Below, piece after piece: positions 25,808 through 35,073 of a stretch of DNA of 64,000 bases. The DNA is from an uncultured bacterium (GTDB lineage Bacteria > Bacillota > Clostridia > Lachnospirales > Lachnospiraceae), in the NCBI GenBank assembly GCA_947073545.1, contig CAMTMP010000017.1, forward strand, positions 16,023 to 80,022, in the 5' to 3' direction. Below the pieces are notes generated by a model that saw only the letters and a program-made list of their open reading frames with translations, was not told the origin of the DNA and ran no database searches. How positions within the stretch are numbered: position 1 is the stretch's first letter; the number at the start of each line of letters is the position of its first letter. A program made the translations under genes and the position numbers.

Positions 25808-25906
25808 AAGACGGCACGGACAGGAAGGATGGTTGCATGTAAGACGGCACAGACAGGAAGAATGTCTGCATGCAAGACGGCACAGATAGGATGCATGCCT
25901 GCGCAC
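25808..25906. repeat. Three tandem 33-bp direct repeats upstream of spoIVB
   Basis: Units begin with AAGACGGCAC at 25808, 25841 and 25874. Units 1 and 2 are closely similar; unit 3 diverges after AAGACGGCACAGATAGGATG. There are no spacers, so it is not a CRISPR array. The region lies 40 bp before the spoIVB start and could vary in copy number. Confidence 0.85.
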
Positions 25907-25945
25907 AAGCTAATGCACATAGAAAAAAGGAGAGGAATGTGAAGA

Positions 25946-27292
25946 GTGAGCAATTCAATATATATGACCGAACAACAGGAGAGAAAATACAGGGGATTTT
26001 TGTGGCTGCTGCTTCTTTCGGGTGTGGCCGCGCTTCTTTTTACAATTTACGTTTCCTATTTGGATAAAATACCGTCGCAGATCAGGATTCGCGCCGGTGT
26101 CGAGCAGGAGTTCGATTTCCGTGTGCCGGTGTCGGGGGAGATTTACCGCTCGGCGGAGGAAGCGGCTCCGGTGGCTTCCGTGACGGATGTGGATGCGGAG
26201 CATGAGACATATCTTTTATCCGGTGAAGAAAAAGAAGCGGAGAGCATCCATGTGGATTTTGCCCGTACCGTAAAGCTGAAAGCGAATGAGATCGATACTT
26301 ATCAGATGGATCTGAAACTGTTTGGCGTCCTTCCTTATAAAAATGTGGATATCGAGGTGATTCAGGATAAAATGCTGATTCCTTCCGGACTGCCCATCGG
26401 TATTTACGTGAAGACGGACGGCGTGCTCGTGGTGGGAATCGGAGAATTTGAGAGCAGCGGGGGAGACACCATATCACCGGCCAGATATGTGCTGCAAAAG
26501 GGAGATTACATTCTGGAATGCAACGGGGAGGCTGTGGAGAATAAAAAACAGTTTATCAGTATGGTAGAGACATCCGAAGGAAAGGACATGGTGCTTACCA
26601 TCAGGAGAAACAATGAAATAACAGATGTTTGCATAAACGCCGGAAAGAACCGCATGGAGGAGTGGAAGCTGGGGATCTGGATTCGGGATAACGCGCAGGG
26701 AATCGGCACCATGACTTACGAGGGCACGGACAGTACCTTCGGCGCGCTGGGACACGGCATCAACGATGTGGATACGTCGATTCTGATGAATCTGGAAGAG
26801 GGGACGCTTTACCGTACGGAGATTGTGGGCATTACAAGAGGCGCAAACGGTGCGCCCGGGGAGTTGACGGGATACATCGAATATGACAGCGACAATGTGA
26901 TCGGGGAGATTACGGAAAATACGGCGGAGGGGATTTTCGGGTACTGTGACGAGGAGTTGGTGGCAAATTCGGTTTACGAGCCTGTACCGATCGCCCTGAA
27001 GCAGGAGATTGCGCTGGGGCCTGCCCAGATTATCTGTTCCGTTTCAGGCGAACCGGAGTTTTATGATGTGGAGATCGTGGAGGTCAACCTAGAGCATGAG
27101 AATGTAAACAGAGGAATCGTGATCCGTGTGGTCGATGAGAAACTGTTGATGCTGACGGGCGGGATTATTCAGGGTATGAGCGGCAGCCCCATTATCCAGA
27201 ACGGGAAGCTGGTGGGTGCAGTGACCCATGTGCTTGTGAACGATTCCACGAAAGGGTACGGGATTTTCATTGAGGAGATGCTGACGCACTGA
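25946..27292 (+). CDS. spoIVB: SpoIVB serine peptidase
   Basis: SpoIVB is the forespore signalling protease that triggers pro-sigma-K processing in the mother cell. The 448-residue protein has one N-terminal membrane helix (about residues 20-40), a PDZ domain (about 130-220; [31 protein letters not shown]) and a C-terminal S55 peptidase domain with GHGINDVD (His near residue 270) and the active-serine motif GMSGSPII (about 411-418). The start is GTG 25946 after GGAGAGG; ATG 25964 is an alternative. The gene is followed by a spo0A-type gene, the conserved order, but that gene is unusual here. Confidence 0.94.
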   Translation: MSNSIYMTEQQERKYRGFLWLLLLSGVAALLFTIYVSYLDKIPSQIRIRAGVEQEFDFRVPVSGEIYRSAEEAAPVASVTDVDAEHETYLLSGEEKEAESIHVDFARTVKLKANEIDTYQMDLKLFGVLPYKNVDIEVIQDKMLIPSGLPIGIYVKTDGVLVVGIGEFESSGGDTISPARYVLQKGDYILECNGEAVENKKQFISMVETSEGKDMVLTIRRNNEITDVCINAGKNRMEEWKLGIWIRDNAQGIGTMTYEGTDSTFGALGHGINDVDTSILMNLEEGTLYRTEIVGITRGANGAPGELTGYIEYDSDNVIGEITENTAEGIFGYCDEELVANSVYEPVPIALKQEIALGPAQIICSVSGEPEFYDVEIVEVNLEHENVNRGIVIRVVDEKLLMLTGGIIQGMSGSPIIQNGKLVGAVTHVLVNDSTKGYGIFIEEMLTH

Positions 27293-27397
27293 TACGTTAT
27301 ACCGGATTGTGATTTCTTCTGAGAGCAGAAGTTCCGATGGCTTTTCGCCACAGCGTTATGTAATGCGATGCCTAAATATTCCCCATCCTCCAACTAT

Positions 27398-27407
27398 TGT
27401 TTATAAT
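27398..27407 (+). promoter_or_regulatory. Candidate -10 element for the spo0A-like gene
   Basis: TATAAT at 27402-27407, with TG at 27398-27399, lies 40 bp before the ATG in the 154-bp gap after spoIVB. No convincing -35 (TTCCCC at 27379-27384) and no 0A box (TGTCGAA) were seen. Confidence 0.45.
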
Positions 27408-27446
27408 AGGGAGAGAAGAAACCCAAGAGGGAAATGGAGGAAGAAA

Positions 27447-27965
27447 ATGGAAACATTAAATGTGACGGCGGCGGGAGATCAGGAGCAGGTTTATCGGATT
27501 CTGGACAACCTGATCCGCGCAAACAAGGAATTTCGGATACTGATAACCGTACCCTCAGGGGACAAGGGAACGGAACAACCGGAAAATACGGAGGAAGCGC
27601 AGGAAGCCGAGGGGCGGGATCTGGAAAAAGATGTGACGGACATGATTCATGAGATCGGTGTGCCCGCCCATATCAAGGGATACCAATATCTGCGGGAGGC
27701 GATCATGATGTCGGTGGAGGATGTAGAGATGCTCGGCTCCATCACGAAGATTCTCTATCCCACCATTGCTAAGAAATATCAGACGACCCCCAGCCGGGTG
27801 GAACGCGCGATCCGCCACGCGATAGAAGTGGCTTGGTCCAGAGGCCGGATGGAGACGCTGGATGCGCTTTTCGGGTATACGATCAACACGGGAAAAGGCA
27901 AGCCGACCAATTCGGAGTTTATCGCCTTGATTGCAGACAAGATCCGGCTCCAATACCGGCGCTAA
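27447..27965 (+). CDS. Spo0A-type DNA-binding domain protein lacking the receiver domain
   Basis: The 172-residue protein carries an almost textbook Spo0A effector domain in residues about 65-172: [54 protein letters not shown] and [19 protein letters not shown]. The roughly 120-residue phospho-receiver domain expected before it is absent; instead there are about 60 residues ([24 protein letters not shown] and a Glu-rich linker). ATG 27447 behind GGAGGAAG is the start; the frame is open to 27309 but codes for nothing recognisable. Without the receiver Asp the protein cannot be activated by phosphorelay. It could be a constitutive 0A-box regulator, a competitor of a full-length Spo0A elsewhere, or a relic. 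Confidence 0.9.
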   Translation: METLNVTAAGDQEQVYRILDNLIRANKEFRILITVPSGDKGTEQPENTEEAQEAEGRDLEKDVTDMIHEIGVPAHIKGYQYLREAIMMSVEDVEMLGSITKILYPTIAKKYQTTPSRVERAIRHAIEVAWSRGRMETLDALFGYTINTGKGKPTNSEFIALIADKIRLQYRR

Positions 27966-28003
27966 AGAAATTTTTATCGAATGTGAAATTTAAAATAATC
28001 CTT

Positions 28004-28030
28004 TTATTGCCACCCGAAATATTGTATACT
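28004..28030 (+). promoter_or_regulatory. Candidate promoter of glgA
   Basis: TATACT at 28025-28030 is a good -10 element; the corresponding -35 region (about 28002-28007, TTTTAT-like) is weak. It lies 65 bp before the glgA start. A small hairpin TCATAC/GTATGA (28044-28064) is in the leader. Confidence 0.4.
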
Positions 28031-28094
28031 GTTGCTTAGAAGTTCATACGGCATGTCTGTATGAGGAATAGCATGTTACAGTTGGAGGGTTGTC

Positions 28095-29540
28095 ATGAAA
28101 AAAATTTTATTTGTCGCGTCGGAGGGCGTACCTTTTATCAAAACAGGCGGGTTGGCGGACGTGGTCGGCTCTCTGCCCAAGTGTATTGACAAGCAGTATT
28201 TTGACGTGCGGGTGATTCTGCCGAAGTATACCTGTATGAAGCAGGAAATGAAGGATAAGCTCACCTACAAAACCCATTTTTACATGGATTTCCACTGGAA
28301 AGAGGAGTATGTGGGGATTCTTGAGGCGGAAGTCGACGGGGTGAAGTATTATTTTATTGATAACGAGAGTTATTTTAACGGCTTTCAGCCTTACAGCGAC
28401 AACGCGCTGTTTGAGATTGAAAAGTATGCCTTTTTCTGTAAGGCGGCGCTGTGCATTCTCCCGGTGATTGATTTCAGACCTGATCTGATTCACTGCCATG
28501 ACTGGCAGACCGGTCTGATTCCGGTATACTTAAAAGAACGTTTCCAAGGCGGGGAGTTCTATCGTGGTATTAAGACCGTGATGACGATCCACAACCTGAA
28601 GTTCCAGGGTAAGTGGAGTGTGAAGGAAGTCAAGGAGATTACGGGGCTGCCGGGATATTTCTTTACGGCGGATAAGCTGGAGGCATACAAGGATGCAAAC
28701 CTCTTAAAGGGCGGTCTGGTCTATGCGGACGCTATCACTACGGTGAGCGACACCTACGCGGAGGAGATTAAGACGGCGTTCTACGGCGAGGGTTTAAACG
28801 GCCTGCTCTGTGCGAGGGCCGGGGATCTGCGCGGTATCGTGAACGGCATCGATTATGATGATTTTAATCCGGAGACGGATAAGCACATAGATTTCAAATA
28901 CAATGCGGCTAATTTCCGCAAAGAAAAAGTAAAGAATAAGCGCGCGCTGCAGGAGCAGCTCGGGTTAAATCAGGACGAAAAGGCTATGATGCTGGGCATT
29001 GTGTCGAGACTGACTGGACAGAAGGGCTTCGATCTCATTGCCTATATCATGGATGAACTGTGTCAGGATAATGTACAGGTCGTGGTGCTCGGTACAGGTG
29101 AAGAGCAGTACGAAAACATGTTCCGTCACTTTGACTGGAAGTACCACGGCAAAGTGTCGGCGAACATTTACTATTCGGATGCGCTTTCCCATAAGATCTA
29201 TGCGGCAAGCGATGCGTTCCTTATGCCGTCTCTATTTGAACCCTGCGGCTTGAGCCAGTTGATGTCCCTGCGCTACGGCACGGTGCCCATTGTGCGGGAG
29301 ACCGGCGGTCTGAAAGATACCGTACAGGCATATAATGAGTACGAGGGTACGGGTACAGGCTTCAGCTTTACGAATTACAACGCCCATGAGATGCTTGGCA
29401 CGATCCGTTACGCGGAGCATATCTATTATGATAAGAAGCGGGAGTGGAATAAGATCGTGGACAGAGGCATGGCGGCTGACTTCTCGTGGCATGTTTCCGC
29501 GAAGAAATATCAGGAAATGTATGACTGGCTGATTGGATAG
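28095..29540 (+). CDS. glgA: Glycogen synthase (ADP-glucose type, GT5)
   Basis: GlgA extends alpha-1,4-glucan from ADP-glucose. The 481-residue protein has the N-terminal ADP-glucose motif KTGGLADVVGSLP (residues 15-27), HCHDWQTGLIPVYL (about 135-148), GIVNGIDYDDFNPETD, SRLTGQKGFDLI and the catalytic EPCGLSQLMSLRYGTVPIVRETGGL (cited by its ends, about 378-402). ATG 28095 follows GGAGGGTTGTC. Other glycogen genes are not next to it; the next gene, a flippase, begins 4 bp after its stop. Confidence 0.95.
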   Translation: MKKILFVASEGVPFIKTGGLADVVGSLPKCIDKQYFDVRVILPKYTCMKQEMKDKLTYKTHFYMDFHWKEEYVGILEAEVDGVKYYFIDNESYFNGFQPYSDNALFEIEKYAFFCKAALCILPVIDFRPDLIHCHDWQTGLIPVYLKERFQGGEFYRGIKTVMTIHNLKFQGKWSVKEVKEITGLPGYFFTADKLEAYKDANLLKGGLVYADAITTVSDTYAEEIKTAFYGEGLNGLLCARAGDLRGIVNGIDYDDFNPETDKHIDFKYNAANFRKEKVKNKRALQEQLGLNQDEKAMMLGIVSRLTGQKGFDLIAYIMDELCQDNVQVVVLGTGEEQYENMFRHFDWKYHGKVSANIYYSDALSHKIYAASDAFLMPSLFEPCGLSQLMSLRYGTVPIVRETGGLKDTVQAYNEYEGTGTGFSFTNYNAHEMLGTIRYAEHIYYDKKREWNKIVDRGMAADFSWHVSAKKYQEMYDWLIG

Positions 29541-29544
29541 GGAC

Positions 29545-31254
29545 ATGGAAGATCCGAAGAAAAAGAGCACGTTTGTGTTTCAGGCGGGCATTCTGGCAGC
29601 AGCCGGAATGCTCGTCAAAGTGATCGGTCTGATATACAGAAGTCCGCTCCTTTCTATTATAGGAATCGAGGGGAACGGGTATTACAACTCGGCGATCAAC
29701 ATTTATACAATTATATTATTGGTTTCCTCCTACAGCATCCCCTCGGCGATTTCGAAGGTGATCGCCCAGCGGCTTGCGTTTAAGGAATACCGGAATGCAC
29801 AGAGGGTTTTTGTCTGTGCACTTCTCTATGTTCTGGTAGTGGGCGGCGCTGCCTCGATTCTGACATTCGTGGGAGCGCCTTTTCTCGTGGGAAAGAATCA
29901 AAATGCGGTGGTGGCGCTTCGTGTGCTGTCGCCGACTATCTTTTTTTCCGGATTTCTCGGTGTGTTCCGCGGTTTTTTTCAGGCCCACGGCTCCATGGTG
30001 CACACTTCTATCTCGCAGGTACTTGAACAGATTTTGAATGCGGCGGTCAGTATTCTGGCGGCAAAGCTCCTGATCGGGCTTGTCGCGGACGGGGATGCCA
30101 CCACGCGCGCCATCTACGGTTCGGCGGGGTCTGCTCTGGGGACAGGCGCGGGGGTGCTGGCCGGGTTTCTTTTCATGTTCGGCATGTATCGATTGAACGG
30201 CGGCGTGATCAAAAGGCGGGCGGCGCGTGACAAGAGCTGGCATGAGGAGAGCTATAAAGAAATTTTCAAGGTGATTTTTACGATCGTTACGCCTTTTATT
30301 CTGAGTACCTTCATCTATAACTGTACGACGGTGGTCAACATGACGATTTATTATCACGTCATGGATTATAAGAAAGTGGATGCGATATTGGCGAGCAACC
30401 ATTACGGTATTTTTTCCGGGCTTGCGGTGGCCGTGGTAAACATTCCGATCGCCATTGCCTCCGCCATGTCTTCCGCCATTATTCCGGGTGTGGCGGCATC
30501 CTATGTGAAGGGAACGATTGCGCAGACGAGAACACAGGTGACCCGGGCGATCCAGATGACTATGCTGATCGCGATTCCGGCGGCGGTGGGAATCGCCGTG
30601 CTGCCGCGTCCTATCATGCAGTTTATTTTTCCCCAGAAGGAATCGCTGGATATTGCCTCGGGACTCTTGGCGGCGCTGTCTGTGACTGTCGTGCTCTACA
30701 GCCTCTCGACGCTGACCAATGCGGTTTTGCAGGGAATCGGTAAGGTGAATACGCCGGTAATCCACGCGTCGGCTGCGCTGGTGATTCAGGTGGCGGGTCT
30801 GATCGCACTTCTGCTATATACGGATTTGGACTTGTATGCGCTGGCGGCGGCTAACGCCATCTATTCCTTTGTGATGTGCGTCCTGAACCATATGTCCGTG
30901 CGAAAGCATCTGGAATACCGCATAGATGTGGTGAAGCTCTTTCTTAAGCCATTGTTTTCGGCGGTTATCATGGGAGCGGCGGTTTTCGGCGTTTACCAAG
31001 GGCTGATTCTTCTGATCCCGGTGAGCCGGGTGGTACTGCTCATTGCCATCGGCATCGGGGTGTGCGTTTACGGCGCGGTGCTGCTTTTGATCGGCGGGGT
31101 AAGCAGGGAGGAACTGCTGGCCTTTCCCAAGGGGTATACGCTGGCGCATATCGCAGAAAAATTACACATGTTATCTGATGAACCTGAGAGAAAAAGGAAA
31201 AAGAAGAGGAGAAAAAAGAAGAAAAAGCGGAAGAAGGGGCGTGCTGCTTTATGA
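29545..31254 (+). CDS. SpoVB/MurJ-like polysaccharide flippase of the MOP superfamily
   Basis: The 569-residue protein has about 14 hydrophobic helices and begins FVFQAGILAAAGMLVKVIGLIYRSPLLSIIG, the N-terminal signature of SpoVB/YtgP/MurJ-like lipid-linked precursor flippases (cited by its ends). It ends with a tail of about 22 residues dominated by Lys and Arg, which should face the cytoplasm. ATG 29545 is taken in place of TTG 29533, which lies inside glgA. The gene overlaps the next one by 4 bp (ATGA). Whether it works in spore cortex synthesis or in capsule/peptidoglycan export cannot be decided. Confidence 0.88.
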   Translation: MEDPKKKSTFVFQAGILAAAGMLVKVIGLIYRSPLLSIIGIEGNGYYNSAINIYTIILLVSSYSIPSAISKVIAQRLAFKEYRNAQRVFVCALLYVLVVGGAASILTFVGAPFLVGKNQNAVVALRVLSPTIFFSGFLGVFRGFFQAHGSMVHTSISQVLEQILNAAVSILAAKLLIGLVADGDATTRAIYGSAGSALGTGAGVLAGFLFMFGMYRLNGGVIKRRAARDKSWHEESYKEIFKVIFTIVTPFILSTFIYNCTTVVNMTIYYHVMDYKKVDAILASNHYGIFSGLAVAVVNIPIAIASAMSSAIIPGVAASYVKGTIAQTRTQVTRAIQMTMLIAIPAAVGIAVLPRPIMQFIFPQKESLDIASGLLAALSVTVVLYSLSTLTNAVLQGIGKVNTPVIHASAALVIQVAGLIALLLYTDLDLYALAAANAIYSFVMCVLNHMSVRKHLEYRIDVVKLFLKPLFSAVIMGAAVFGVYQGLILLIPVSRVVLLIAIGIGVCVYGAVLLLIGGVSREELLAFPKGYTLAHIAEKLHMLSDEPERKRKKKRRKKKKKRKKGRAAL

Positions 31255-32078
31255 GAAAGAGAATGTGGTTTCCTGTGCTTTTGCTTTGTCTTGCGCTTAC
31301 GCTGACAGGCTGTAGCGAAGAAGAAAGCGGCGGTTTTCTGCAAATGACAATTTTGGATACTGGAAAATCGGACTGTATCGTGATAGAGGCGGGGGAGAGC
31401 GTCATAGTGAACGATACGGCGGATGCGGACGACGCGGCGGCGATCTGCGCTTTTCTGGATGAGCGGGGAAAAACGCGGATTGAATATGTGATTTTGAGCC
31501 ATTTTGACAAGGACCATATCGGCAGTGCGGCGGACCTGCTTTCCCGGTATGAGGTGGGCTGCGTGCTGATGCCGGATTATGAGGAGGACTCGGAAACGTA
31601 TATTTCGCTGATGCAGGCGATTGAGGAGACGGACACGGCTTATGAGCGGCTGAAAAAGGATGTTTCCTTCTCTGTGGAAGGGGTTTCCTTTTATGTGGAT
31701 GCGCCCCGCGAGGACGATTATGAGAACGATAACAACTATTCTTTGATAACATGTGTTATAAATGGAGAGAACCGATTCCTGCTGATGGGGGACGCCAAGA
31801 AAATACGGACGGGGGAGTTTCTTTCCTCTGCGATGGCGAGGGAGCGGTATGATCTGATCAAGATGCCCCATCACGGGAATTACACAAAGAATCTGGAAAC
31901 TCTGTTTGAGACGGCGAAGCCCCGTTATGCCGTCCTCACCCCGGACCCGGAGCGTCTGCGGGTGGAGGAGGAGACGGTGGGATTGCTGGACGAATTTGGC
32001 TGTGAAGCGTATTACACGGATGAAGGGGCAGTCACCGTCGTATCTGACGGCAGTCAGGTACATGTGAGCCAGTTCTAA
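31251..32078 (+). CDS. Metallo-beta-lactamase-fold lipoprotein, ComEC C-terminal-domain-like
   Basis: The 275-residue product has a lipoprotein signal peptide with lipobox LTGC (Cys21). The rest is a metallo-beta-lactamase fold like the soluble domain of ComEC: MTILDTGKSDCIVIEAGESVIVND, the metal motif LSHFDKDHIGS (about residues 82-92), LLMGDAKK (about 183-190) and MPHHGNY (about 207-213). It should sit on the outer face of the membrane and may cleave phosphodiesters, but the substrate is unknown. It is translationally coupled to the flippase gene by a 4-bp overlap. It converges with rqcH; the stop codons are 18 bp apart. Confidence 0.85.
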   Translation: MRKRMWFPVLLLCLALTLTGCSEEESGGFLQMTILDTGKSDCIVIEAGESVIVNDTADADDAAAICAFLDERGKTRIEYVILSHFDKDHIGSAADLLSRYEVGCVLMPDYEEDSETYISLMQAIEETDTAYERLKKDVSFSVEGVSFYVDAPREDDYENDNNYSLITCVINGENRFLLMGDAKKIRTGEFLSSAMARERYDLIKMPHHGNYTKNLETLFETAKPRYAVLTPDPERLRVEEETVGLLDEFGCEAYYTDEGAVTVVSDGSQVHVSQF

Positions 32079-32095
32079 ACTCTTTTGGCGGTTTT

Positions 32096-33898
32096 TCAGG
32101 AAAATTCGGAAAGACCTGAGATGTCGGAGTCGATCGCCATGGAGTAGTTGGTGTAGTACACCACGAACCCCGGCTTGGCTCCAGCCGGTTTTTTCACATG
32201 CTTTTTCTGCACATAGTCGATTTCCACCTTATCCTGCTCGCGCCCTTTGGAATAGTAGGCGGCAAGTTTTGCGGCTTCCTCGAAGGCGCGGTCCGGCACC
32301 TCGGCGCCCTCGGTTTTTAACACCACATGGGAACCGGGAATCTGCTTGGCGTGGAACCACCAGTCGCCCCCGTTTGCGAACTTGAAGGTGAGCTCGTCGT
32401 TCTGGAAGTTATTTTTCCCCACATAGATATGGAAACCGTCGCTGCTGATATAATGGAAGGGTTTGCTGGTGATCTTTACTTTTTTGGAGCCGCTCTTTCT
32501 GCGGATGTAGCCGCTCTCAATCAGTTCTTCACGGATCTGCACCAGATCTTCCTCCTGCATGGCGATATCCAGCGCGGCGAGAATCGATTCAAGATGCCCG
32601 ATCTCTTCTTTGACCTGAACGGTCAATTCCGAAAGCGCCTCGTAGGTCCGCTTCAGTTTCCCGTACTTATCAAAATATTTCTGTGCGTTTTCCTGCGGTG
32701 TCAGGGTGTTGTCCAGAGGGATCGTGATGGTCTCATTGGTATAATAATTGAGCGCCTCCATGGATTTTGCCTCCGGATTCACGTTGTAGCCGTAGGTGTT
32801 GATCAGCTCGCCGTAAACTTTGTATTTGTCTCTTTTTTCCGTGTCCTTCATCTGCCGCATTTGTAAGTCGTATTTCTTTACGTTGCGCTCCAGAGCAGTC
32901 TGGACGATCTTTCGCAGATCCGCGGATTTCTGGCGGATGCGGGTTACTACGCTTCGCTCCGCGTAGTAGCGTTGCAGCACGTCACTGATAGATTCACAGG
33001 ACTGCACGGCCTTATCTGCGTATAGGGTCAGGGGAAACGCCGCGTACTCAAGAGGTTCCCTGCCGTTGTAGACGATAACGGGGGAAAAGTTTCCTGCGGC
33101 GGTCTGGTTCATCATGGCTGACAGGGTTTCGTATAACGCTTGCAGCGATGCTTCCTCCAGCACGTTGGCAGGCCTGTCCGCGTCGATGCCTGCCCGGTAG
33201 CATATCTCCTGTGCTATAATGGGAGAAAGGCCCGTGTATGTGGTGTACAGCGCCTTATAAAGTGGCATGGGTTTTTCCCTCATATGTCCGCATAGGTTAC
33301 CATAATTTATTGTTTCGCAGTCCTCCGGCGCTTTGATAAAGCGAGGTATAGATTCGCGTGTATATTGGTCGGAAAACCGCAGGGGGTTCTGCTTATCCTG
33401 GGTCTGCGGGAGAAAGTAGGTACGGCCGGGCAGAACCTCCCGCACGGAGCTGACCATGCCTGAAATATGTTTGATACTGTCTATGATCTGGTCTTTGTCG
33501 TCGCAGAAGATAATGTTGCTGTGTTTGCCCATGATCTCCACGATCAGTTTTTTCTCACATAAGTCGCCCAGTTCGTTTAAGTGCTCCATATGCAGATGGA
33601 TGGCGCGCTCGAGCCCGGGCTGGGAGATGGCGGTGATGCGGGCGTTCTGCAGGTGCTTTCGCAGCAGCATACAAAAGCCCGGCGCGGTCATGGGGCTTGG
33701 TTTGTTGTTCTGCGTCAGATATACCATGGGGAGGGAGGCGTCAGCCGACAACAGCAGGCGGTACTGGCTGCCATTGTTTTTGATGGTGAGCAGCAGCTCG
33801 TCGTTTTCCGGCTGGGCGATTTTGTAGATGCGTCCGCCGAGAAGCGTTTCCGAAAGTTCCCTTGTGATATTTGCAATGGTGATACCGTCAAATGCCAT
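32096..33898 (-). CDS. rqcH: NFACT family protein RqcH (ribosome quality control, fibronectin-binding family)
   Basis: RqcH binds stalled 50S subunits and recruits Ala-tRNA to add C-terminal Ala tails. The 600-residue protein has the NFACT-N domain from residue 1 (MAFDGITIANITRELSETLLGGRIYKI), a long helical coiled-coil middle (about 330-440) and the NFACT-R domain with GGDWWFHAKQIPGSHVVLKT near residue 505. Older annotation calls such proteins fibronectin-binding. The gene is monocistronic on the minus strand with its own promoter (33938-33966), divergent from the yicC operon. Confidence 0.93.
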   Translation of the reverse strand: MAFDGITIANITRELSETLLGGRIYKIAQPENDELLLTIKNNGSQYRLLLSADASLPMVYLTQNNKPSPMTAPGFCMLLRKHLQNARITAISQPGLERAIHLHMEHLNELGDLCEKKLIVEIMGKHSNIIFCDDKDQIIDSIKHISGMVSSVREVLPGRTYFLPQTQDKQNPLRFSDQYTRESIPRFIKAPEDCETINYGNLCGHMREKPMPLYKALYTTYTGLSPIIAQEICYRAGIDADRPANVLEEASLQALYETLSAMMNQTAAGNFSPVIVYNGREPLEYAAFPLTLYADKAVQSCESISDVLQRYYAERSVVTRIRQKSADLRKIVQTALERNVKKYDLQMRQMKDTEKRDKYKVYGELINTYGYNVNPEAKSMEALNYYTNETITIPLDNTLTPQENAQKYFDKYGKLKRTYEALSELTVQVKEEIGHLESILAALDIAMQEEDLVQIREELIESGYIRRKSGSKKVKITSKPFHYISSDGFHIYVGKNNFQNDELTFKFANGGDWWFHAKQIPGSHVVLKTEGAEVPDRAFEEAAKLAAYYSKGREQDKVEIDYVQKKHVKKPAGAKPGFVVYYTNYSMAIDSDISGLSEFS

Positions 33899-33937
33899 AA
33901 TCTTTCCCTCTTTTTTCTATATTTTGGTGCGTTCCTT

Positions 33938-33966
33938 ACTATAGCATAAACGGCGTTTCTTTTCAA
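33938..33966 (-). promoter_or_regulatory. Sigma-A promoter of rqcH
   Basis: On the minus strand TTGAAA (33961-33966) and TATAGT (33938-33943) are separated by exactly 17 bp. The -10 is 40 bp before the rqcH start. Confidence 0.7.
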
Positions 33967-34023
33967 TCGCCGTCGGTTTCTCCGCTGTCGCTTTTTTGGT
34001 TAAAACAGCGCCGTTTCTCTTTC

Positions 34024-34052
34024 TTGACTATTTTTTCTCTTTACACTATAAT
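34024..34052 (+). promoter_or_regulatory. Sigma-A promoter of the yicC operon
   Basis: TTGACT (34024-34029) and TATAAT (34047-34052) with a 17-bp spacer form a near-consensus promoter. It leaves a leader of about 120 nt before yicC that contains a GATGC-GAA-GCATC hairpin. Confidence 0.85.
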
Positions 34053-34178
34053 AAAAACTGTATGCGTGGGTCTTTTTCCGCGCGGGAGGGACGTAAACAG
34101 CGAATGAGAGATGCGAAGCATCCTGAATCTGCTTAGGCAGTGGAAGCGTAAAGTTTACATTTTAAGAGAAAGAAGAGT

Positions 34179-35063
34179 ATGACAATGATTAAGAGCATGA
34201 CCGGATTCGGAAGAAGTGAAGTGGCAGAGGGCGCGCGCAAGATTACCGTGGAAATGAAGTCCGTCAACCACAGGTATCTCGACGTCAGTATCAAGATGCC
34301 GAAAAAACTGAATTTCTTTGAGACGGCGATCAGAGCCGAGCTCAAGAACTATATTCAGAGGGGGAAGGTGGATCTTTTCATCACCTATGAGGACATGACG
34401 GAATCTAATCTCTGTGTGAAATATAACAGGGAGCTGGCGGCGGAATATATGAAATATCTCTGGCAGATGTCGGAGGATTTTTCACTGGACAACGACGTGC
34501 GGGTATCCACGTTGTCCCGGTATCCGGAAGTGCTGACCATGGAAGAACAGAATGTCAATGAGGAGGAGCTTTGGCAGTTTTTGGAGAAGGCAGTGCGCAT
34601 CGCATCGCAGGACTTTGTGGAGACGAGAATCAAGGAGGGCGAAAACATCCGCGATGATCTGCTGGCGAAGCTGAACGTGATGCTCGCAGGGGTGGAATTT
34701 ATCGAGCACCGCGCGCCGCAGATTATAAAAGAGTACAGGCAGAGGCTTAAGGATAAGGTGAAGGAGCTTCTGGAGGACACCCAGATCGACGAGACCAGAC
34801 TGTTGACGGAGGTGACGATCTTTGCGGATAAGGTGTGCGTGGACGAGGAACTGGTGCGCCTGAGGAGTCATATTACCACCATGAAGGAAGACCTTGCCGG
34901 TGGCGGCAGTATCGGACGCAAGCTGGATTTTTTGGCGCAGGAAATGAACCGGGAGGCCAATACGATTCTTTCAAAGACTACCGATCTGGAGACTTCGAAC
35001 AGGGCGATCGAATTAAAGACAGAGATTGAGAAGGTACGGGAACAGATACAGAATATCGAGTAA
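34179..35063 (+). CDS. yicC: YicC family endoribonuclease
   Basis: The 294-residue protein matches YicC/YloC: IKSMTGFGRSE at residues 4-14, MKSVNHRYLDVSIKMP (about 27-42), the helical middle and the C-terminal DUF1732 part with GRKLDFLAQEMNREANTI and LKTEIEKVREQIQNIE. YicC-type proteins are endoribonucleases, some involved in small RNA turnover. ATG 34179 is used; ATG 34185 is an alternative. It is the first gene of a cluster with remA, gmk and rpoZ, the same order as yloC-remA-gmk-rpoZ in Bacillus. Confidence 0.93.
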   Translation: MTMIKSMTGFGRSEVAEGARKITVEMKSVNHRYLDVSIKMPKKLNFFETAIRAELKNYIQRGKVDLFITYEDMTESNLCVKYNRELAAEYMKYLWQMSEDFSLDNDVRVSTLSRYPEVLTMEEQNVNEEELWQFLEKAVRIASQDFVETRIKEGENIRDDLLAKLNVMLAGVEFIEHRAPQIIKEYRQRLKDKVKELLEDTQIDETRLLTEVTIFADKVCVDEELVRLRSHITTMKEDLAGGGSIGRKLDFLAQEMNREANTILSKTTDLETSNRAIELKTEIEKVREQIQNIE

Positions 35064-35073
35064 GGATACTGCT

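Noticed and set aside
25808..25906. 33-bp direct repeats considered as a CRISPR or plasmid-type iteron array
   Set aside because: Units are contiguous, without spacers, few in number and degenerate; no replication or cas gene is near.
25749..25958. Cys-containing minus-strand frame with 11-residue repeats (LSVPS) considered as a small repeat peptide
   Set aside because: The repeats simply mirror the 33-bp DNA repeats, the frame runs through the recN terminator, and there is no plausible ribosome binding site.
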